The notes below the pieces were generated by a model. That model was not told the origin of the DNA. It made no database searches and saw only the letters and a program-made list of their open reading frames with translations. From positions 1-10,836 of the forward strand of contig JAABSK010000080.1 in the NCBI GenBank assembly GCA_011390435.1: a stretch of DNA of 10,836 nucleotides. The letters are read 5' to 3'. Source of the DNA: Desulfobacteraceae bacterium. GTDB taxonomy: Bacteria > Desulfobacterota > Desulfobacteria > Desulfobacterales > Desulfobacteraceae. Shown piece by piece: positions 7,040-10,836 of this stretch. Made by a program: the position numbers and the translations under genes. Position 1 is the first letter of the stretch; every line of letters begins with the position of its first letter.

Positions 7040-7963
7040 TTAAAGTTTGATCCGGTTGATAGACAGGTCTGCCAGATTGATCTGTCCCAGATTCATTTCC
7101 GATGCGATCTGAATGTGGCGGATGTCAGCAGGTTCCGCACCAAACAGTTTTGCTGCGGCTGCATCTGCGGCAAGAAAATCTGTCGAGATCACCTGGGCTT
7201 TCATGGAGACCACATCGTTGACTGACACGCCCCGTGGGCCGTTACGCGTCATGACGTTGTAGGCGTCCACCACGGTAAGGTCAGGGGCCCGGAACGATGC
7301 AAAATCCGCGATACACTGGTGAAGATCGTTTCGATGCCAGTACCAGCGGTCCCAGACCACGCCCATCAGGTTTTTCATGCCGATGGTGACCATGGAGGAG
7401 CTGTGGTGTTTCAACACCGGTACATTGATGAACACATCTGCTTCCAGAAGGGCCTGGTGCACTTTGGCACTGGTCAGCCGTTTCCCTTTGGGAACATCAA
7501 CCTTCTGGTAATATCCTTCACTGTCGCCAGAGATGATTTTGCCGCCGGCATCTTTCACTGCTTTTTCAATGCCGCTGTTGCGATAGCTTCGGGTCCAGTT
7601 GTCACAGGTGTGGTCAAACACGGTCACTGCTTTGGCCCCTGCAGCACGACAGTGCTCGACAATGCGTTTCACAAGCGCAGGATGGGTGTTGCCGGCCCGT
7701 TCCGGCGGTACATCCCAGCCGATATTCGGCTTGACCAGAACCCGGCTGCCGCTGGGCACAAACGTCTGCATCCCGCCCAGAGAGGCAATGGCGCTGTCAA
7801 ACATCTGGTCTGGTTCTCCTCCCCGGACCGCCACCAGATCCCAGGCGGCAGCACCATCTTTCGGGGAGGCCGCCCACAGCCTGTCCATTTCCGGGAACAT
7901 CCATGTGGACCCTGCCACGATTCCGCTGCTGATGGTTTTTTTCAAAAAATCCCGTCGATCCAT
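7040..7963 (-). CDS. Tat-exported DUF362 domain protein
   Basis: This 307-residue protein starts with a canonical twin-arginine signal: M-D-R3-R4-D-F-L-K-K, then a hydrophobic core (TISSGIVAGSTWMF) and a possible cleavage site after WAA. Tat export implies folding, perhaps with a cofactor, in the cytoplasm before transport to the periplasm. The body matches DUF362: V-L-V-K-P-N-I-G-W, N-T-H-P, 'ADVFINVPVLKHH', 'GMKNLMGV', then 'PDLTVVDAYNVM' and 'RNGPRG'. The biochemical role of the family is not established, but members often sit beside ferredoxin-type proteins, as here. ATG 7963 is chosen because it begins the RR signal and has a perfect AGAAGGAG Shine-Dalgarno 8 nt upstream; an in-frame ATG 24 nt earlier overlaps that site. 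It is the first gene of the two-gene unit with the polyferredoxin. Confidence 0.9.
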   Translation of the reverse strand: MDRRDFLKKTISSGIVAGSTWMFPEMDRLWAASPKDGAAAWDLVAVRGGEPDQMFDSAIASLGGMQTFVPSGSRVLVKPNIGWDVPPERAGNTHPALVKRIVEHCRAAGAKAVTVFDHTCDNWTRSYRNSGIEKAVKDAGGKIISGDSEGYYQKVDVPKGKRLTSAKVHQALLEADVFINVPVLKHHSSSMVTIGMKNLMGVVWDRWYWHRNDLHQCIADFASFRAPDLTVVDAYNVMTRNGPRGVSVNDVVSMKAQVISTDFLAADAAAAKLFGAEPADIRHIQIASEMNLGQINLADLSINRIKL

Positions 7964-8037
7964 GGCACCGTCTCCTTCTGGTTGCAATCAGCCATTTTGC
8001 CGCTGATTTTTCATGGGGTTATCTGAAATGTTGCCAT

Positions 8038-8051
8038 TATCATAAATGATA
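8038..8051. promoter_or_regulatory. 14-bp palindrome, candidate operator
   Basis: TATCAT-AA-ATGATA is a perfect inverted repeat in the 189-bp divergent region between the DUF362 gene (minus) and the cupin gene (plus). On the minus strand the same bases include TATGAT, a 5/6 match to a -10 box for the DUF362 unit, although no good -35 is seen. A dimeric regulator site overlapping that promoter is possible; no regulator family is recognised. Confidence 0.35.
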
Positions 8052-8075
8052 TTGGAGAATTTTACCAGTTTTATG

Positions 8076-8109
8076 GAATCAGACCAAAGGATATGGTATC
8101 CTGTGATTC
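8076..8109. promoter_or_regulatory. Nested dyad upstream of the cupin gene
   Basis: An inner perfect inverted repeat AGGATA-TGG-TATCCT (8088-8102) lies within an outer one, GAATCA (8076-8081) / TGATTC (8104-8109). The arms are offset by 6 nt on the left and 1 nt on the right. It could be an operator or, if transcribed, an RNA hairpin with an internal loop. No T-run follows, so it is not a terminator. It lies 44 nt before the cupin start and 113 nt from the DUF362 start. Confidence 0.4.
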
Positions 8110-8152
8110 TGGAATAAATGACTGTTTAATCTGAAACAACCGGAGAAACCCC

Positions 8153-8530
8153 ATGAACGAAAAAAAAATCGTATTGATGAAAAACATCGCCTTTTCAGAG
8201 GCACTGGACATTCAAACCCTTGTGGAATACAAGCCCGGCCAGGTGGTGAGCCGGACCCTGTCAGCCATGCCCCATGTCAACATCACGTTGTTTGCGTTTG
8301 ATGCCGGAGAAGAGATTTCCGCCCATACATCACCGGGAGATGCCATGGTTCAAATTCTGGATGGCGAAGCCCTGATCCGGGTGGGTGACCGGAAAATTAC
8401 TGCCGGGGCCGGCCAGGTGGTTGTCATGCCGGCAAATGTTCCCCATTCTGTGGCAGCTGCTTCCCGGTTCAAGATGCTGCTGACGGTGGTCAAGCAGCCA
8501 AAGAGTATCCAGGAGAGCCTTTCGAATTAA
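8153..8530 (+). CDS. Small single-domain cupin protein
   Basis: This 125-residue protein has one conserved cupin barrel. Motif 1 covers about residues 52-71 (G-E-E-I-S-A-H58-T-S-P-G-D-A-M-V-Q-I-L-D-G) and motif 2 about residues 88-100 (G-Q-V-V-V-M-P-A-N-V-P-H98-S). Only His58 and His98 of the usual His-x-His...Glu...His metal set are obvious; Ser60 and Ala64 occupy the other expected positions. This pattern occurs in small uncharacterised cupins. Such proteins bind small ligands or metals, and I cannot assign a reaction. There is no signal peptide, so it should be cytoplasmic. ATG 8153 has GGAGA at 8142-8146 as Shine-Dalgarno. It appears monocistronic, divergent from the DUF362 unit and convergent with the acyl-CoA synthetase gene (32-bp gap with no evident terminator). 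Confidence 0.85.
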   Translation: MNEKKIVLMKNIAFSEALDIQTLVEYKPGQVVSRTLSAMPHVNITLFAFDAGEEISAHTSPGDAMVQILDGEALIRVGDRKITAGAGQVVVMPANVPHSVAAASRFKMLLTVVKQPKSIQESLSN

Positions 8531-8562
8531 TCCGCAGGGGCAACGGTTGTTGATCACAGGGG

Positions 8563-10347
8563 TCAGGCTGTGTACATGGCGTCAATTTTTGCCTGATACC
8601 GCTGCGTGATGTTTTTGCGTCTCAGCTTCAGGGTGGGAGTGATCTCTCCGCCTTCAATGGTGAACGGTTCCGGAATCAAAGTGAATTTCTTGATGGTTTC
8701 GTATCTGGCCAACGGTCTTGAATGATAGTCAATGCGTTTTCTGTAAAACGCAACCACCTCGGGATGCTCGAGCAATTCCCGGGTGGATGTCCAGACAATC
8801 TGTTTTTTGGCGGCCCATGCCTCAAGACCTTCAAAGAACGGAACCACCAGTGCGCTGATGAACTGGCGCTGATCCCCGATCACGGCAATCTGCTCGATGA
8901 AATAATCTTTTCCCACCAGGGTTTCAATGTGCTGGGGAGCGATATTTTTGCCGCCGGAAGTGATGATCAGATCCTTGATCCGGTCGGTGATCTTTAAAAA
9001 ACCATCTGCATCAAATTCGCCAACATCACCGGTTTTGAACCAGCCGTCTTCAAATTCCTCGGCTGTTTTCCGGGGAAGGTTATAATAGCCTTTCATGACC
9101 TGGGGGCCTTTCACCTGGATCTCCCCGTCTTTGGAGAGGCGCACCTGGCATCCTGGAACCGGTTTTCCCACAGTGCCAAACCGGAAATCACCTGGTGTGT
9201 TGCAGGAAATCATGGGGGATGTTTCTGTCAGTCCGTATCCCTGGCAGATGAGAAGACCGCAGGCAAAAAAGAACGTTTCAATGGCCTGGTCCAGTGGCGC
9301 CCCGCCAGCGGCAAAGAAATTTTTATCTCCGCCAACCGTCTCCCGTATTTTAGACAGCACCAGCCGGTCAAATATGGCATGCCTGAGTTTCAGCCACAGC
9401 GGGATGGGGGCGTTTGACCGCAGTTTCCGGTAATAGGCATCTCCGGTATTCAGTGCCTGCCGGAACAGGATTTTTTTGGCCAATGGCGCCGTCTCCAGGG
9501 TGTTTTTCACGGTGGCATATATTTTTTCGTATAGCCGGGGGACCGATACCATGGCTGTAGGCCGGACATCCTTGAGGGTTTCGATCACCTGTTTGGGGTC
9601 TTCAAGGTAGTGGTGTGTCGCGCCTTTATAGTACACATAATACGACCACATCCGCTCGAGGACATGGCTCAGGGGCAGAAAGCACAGGGACGTGTCTTTT
9701 CTGGAGACATCAAAACCGGCATCAATGACCGTCATCTGGTGAAACAGATTGGCATGGGTGAGCATGACGCCTTTGGGTGTTCCAGTGGTGCCGGAGGTAT
9801 AGATAATGGTGGTCACATCATCCTTTTTGACCGCGCCCAGGCGCTGCTGGATTTCAGTGGCAGCCAGGTCTGGTTCTGCGGACCGCAGGACAGCATCAAA
9901 CGTTTGTGCCACTTCCGGATTGACAGGTGTGTCCGGATCATAGGCAATGATTGAAAAGACAGGGTCTTTCTGTGCTGCAATGGCTTCAAGATTTTGATAT
10001 TGAAGATGGTCTCCGGCAAACATCAGCTTCATTCCGGCGTCTTTGATGATAAACGCTGCCTGATCCTTTGTGTTGGTGGCGTAGATGGGAACGCAGATTG
10101 CCCCGGCCAGAATGCAGGCAAAATCTGTAATTGCCCATTCATACCGGTTGGCAGAATAGATACCGACCCGGTCACCGGTTTTGATCCCGGACTGGATCAT
10201 GGCAGCGGCAAGGGTTGTGATTTTTTTGCCAAACTGTCCATAAGTCAGGGATTCCCATTCGTTGTTTTTCTTAAATTTCAATGCAGTATCATCTGCATTG
10301 GCGTGTATCTGTTCCAGGAGCATCTGCCCCAGATTTTCATATTTCAT
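8563..10347 (-). CDS. Long-chain fatty acid-CoA ligase (AMP-forming)
   Basis: This 594-residue enzyme of the FAA1/FadD type activates fatty acids: fatty acid + ATP + CoA gives acyl-CoA + AMP + PPi. ANL-superfamily motifs are intact: P-loop YTSGTTGTPKG (183-193), GYGLTETSP (370-378), GWFKTGD (435-441), the hinge DRIKDLIITSGGKNI (455-469), and a C-terminal GGEITPTLKLRRK with probable adenylation Lys574. Length and the absence of a signal peptide or membrane span fit a cytoplasmic or peripherally bound enzyme. The start is ATG 10345-10347, with AAAGGA 7 nt upstream; the GTG two codons earlier lies almost on top of that site. It stands alone, and any role in beta-oxidation or in activating exogenous fatty acids is inferred. 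A possible promoter lies at 10384-10410. Confidence 0.93.
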   Translation of the reverse strand: MKYENLGQMLLEQIHANADDTALKFKKNNEWESLTYGQFGKKITTLAAAMIQSGIKTGDRVGIYSANRYEWAITDFACILAGAICVPIYATNTKDQAAFIIKDAGMKLMFAGDHLQYQNLEAIAAQKDPVFSIIAYDPDTPVNPEVAQTFDAVLRSAEPDLAATEIQQRLGAVKKDDVTTIIYTSGTTGTPKGVMLTHANLFHQMTVIDAGFDVSRKDTSLCFLPLSHVLERMWSYYVYYKGATHHYLEDPKQVIETLKDVRPTAMVSVPRLYEKIYATVKNTLETAPLAKKILFRQALNTGDAYYRKLRSNAPIPLWLKLRHAIFDRLVLSKIRETVGGDKNFFAAGGAPLDQAIETFFFACGLLICQGYGLTETSPMISCNTPGDFRFGTVGKPVPGCQVRLSKDGEIQVKGPQVMKGYYNLPRKTAEEFEDGWFKTGDVGEFDADGFLKITDRIKDLIITSGGKNIAPQHIETLVGKDYFIEQIAVIGDQRQFISALVVPFFEGLEAWAAKKQIVWTSTRELLEHPEVVAFYRKRIDYHSRPLARYETIKKFTLIPEPFTIEGGEITPTLKLRRKNITQRYQAKIDAMYTA

Positions 10348-10383
10348 CTGCACATCCTTTTAAAAAACTTCAAAAAATATATT

Positions 10384-10410
10384 TTTATAAAATTTTTGAT
10401 GCGAAAGCAA
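10384..10410 (-). promoter_or_regulatory. Candidate promoter of the acyl-CoA synthetase gene
   Basis: Read on the minus strand, TTGCTT (10410-10405) and TATAAA (10389-10384) are separated by 15 nt in an AT-rich stretch 37 nt upstream of the start codon. The -10 is a good match. The spacing is 2 nt short of ideal, so this is tentative. Confidence 0.35.
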
Positions 10411-10414
10411 ACAT

Positions 10415-10452
10415 GAACAGATATCTCAGGGCTGAACAGACTTCTCAGGGCA
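10415..10452. repeat. Tandem 19-bp direct repeat in divergent intergenic region
   Basis: Two head-to-tail 19-bp units, GAACAGATATCTCAGGGCT (10415-10433) and GAACAGACTTCTCAGGGCA (10434-10452), match at 16 of 19 positions. They lie immediately upstream of the candidate acyl-CoA synthetase promoter and about 54 bp before the TTGACA box of the rightward gene. The spacing and position suggest a binding site for a regulator with tandem half-sites. No family consensus is recognised. Confidence 0.6.
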
Positions 10453-10505
10453 GCTGGATTTTCCACAGGAAACCGTGACATCATAAAAACAGAAAATATT
10501 CCGGC

Positions 10506-10534
10506 TTGACAAAAATGGGCATCTCTTTTAATTG
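10506..10534 (+). promoter_or_regulatory. Candidate promoter of the rightward membrane-subunit gene
   Basis: A perfect -35 hexamer TTGACA (10506-10511) lies 57 bp before the start codon. The expected -10 position holds only weak matches (TTAATT or TAATTG around 10528-10534), so either a regulator assists or this is chance. I see no sigma-54 type GG...GC signature. Confidence 0.3.
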
Positions 10535-10567
10535 GATGAATACAAATCACACTATTCAGGGGATAAT

Positions 10568-10836
10568 ATGAGTCTATTTTTGATCTGCATACTGATGATC
10601 CTGGCCGGAGGACTGTTTTCACTGGTGCTGGCAAAACAGGCCGGGTCTGTAAAATTGATGACAGTCATGGTGCTGGCAGCCGGCTGTCTGCTGGGGCTGA
10701 TCAATGCCGTCTCCATGCTTTTTCAGCCCGGTACCCAGACATTTTCCGCAGGTCAGCTGAATGCATTTCCGTTGTCGTTTGCTGTGGATGGCGTATCTGC
10801 GTTTTTTCTGACCGTGATTTTCGGGATCTGCTTTCT
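10568..10836 (+). CDS. Proton-conducting membrane subunit (HyfB/NuoL-M type), N-terminus only
   Basis: Eighty-nine residues are visible before the window ends. Two hydrophobic segments (about 2-22 and 28-51) are followed by 'FPLSFAVDGVSAFFLTVIFGICF'. The D-G-x-S-A-F-F pattern at the start of the third span is characteristic of the antiporter-like subunits of hydrogenase-4/formate hydrogenlyase (HyfB/HycC) and complex I (NuoL/M). Such subunits move protons or sodium across the inner membrane, driven by an attached hydrogenase or oxidoreductase. ATG 10568 has a strong AGGGGAT Shine-Dalgarno at 10558-10564. As the first gene after a divergent promoter region, it probably opens a larger operon to the right, but the partner genes and exact subtype cannot be seen. 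Confidence 0.7.
   Translation, partial: MSLFLICILMILAGGLFSLVLAKQAGSVKLMTVMVLAAGCLLGLINAVSMLFQPGTQTFSAGQLNAFPLSFAVDGVSAFFLTVIFGICF

Noticed and set aside
7964..7987. Upstream ATG for the DUF362 protein adding 8 residues
   Set aside because: It overlaps the strong AGAAGGAG site that positions the ATG at 7963, and the Tat signal begins properly at the later ATG.
10348..10353. GTG start two codons upstream for the acyl-CoA synthetase
   Set aside because: It lies 1 nt from the Shine-Dalgarno, too close to be used; the ATG at 10347 has ideal 7-nt spacing.

Overview
The window looks like chromosomal DNA from an anaerobic, Gram-negative, Desulfobacterota-type bacterium, with the Desulfobacteraceae as the best guess. 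The grounds are moderate-to-high GC coding sequence, a NapH/NapG-like polyferredoxin beside a Tat-exported DUF362 protein, a long-chain acyl-CoA synthetase, and the start of a proton-conducting membrane subunit of the hydrogenase-4/NuoL-M type. This is inferred from gene content only; no rRNA or other phylogenetic marker is present.

Layout. (1) Bases 2-430 hold the 3' end of a HigB/RelE-like toxin followed by its HigA-like antitoxin. A short intrinsic terminator closes the pair at 446-465. (2) Bases 581-5405 form a tightly overlapping five-gene plus-strand operon: an APH/choline-kinase-fold phosphotransferase, an ABC ATPase with a C-terminal extension, a YnjB-family periplasmic binding protein, and two separate inner-membrane permeases. 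All four internal junctions overlap (25, 3, 17 and 4 nt), which implies coupled translation. It is a relative of the functionally uncharacterised YnjBCD importers with an added kinase-like gene, so the imported compound may be phosphorylated or sensed on entry. (3) Bases 5413-7963, on the minus strand and convergent with the transporter, hold a two-gene unit: a Tat-exported DUF362 protein and a 535-residue polyferredoxin. The polyferredoxin looks like a NapH-NapG fusion with a Tat-like RR motif and hydrophobic stretch in its middle. Together they could form a redox module linking the quinone pool or cytoplasm to the periplasm. (4) Bases 8153-8530 encode a small cupin, divergent from the DUF362 unit; the shared 189-bp intergenic region has two clear dyads. 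(5) Bases 8563-10347, on the minus strand, encode an AMP-forming long-chain acyl-CoA synthetase. (6) A 220-bp divergent intergenic region carries a tandem 19-bp repeat and leads to the truncated start of a hydrogenase-4/NuoL-M-like gene running off the right edge.

No rRNA, tRNA, CRISPR array, insertion sequence or recognised riboswitch was seen. The most unusual items are the altered catalytic loop of the phosphotransferase (Asn-x-Glu where the family has His-x-Asp), the kinase plus split-permease version of a Ynj importer, the polyferredoxin fusion, and the tandem repeat in the last intergenic region.
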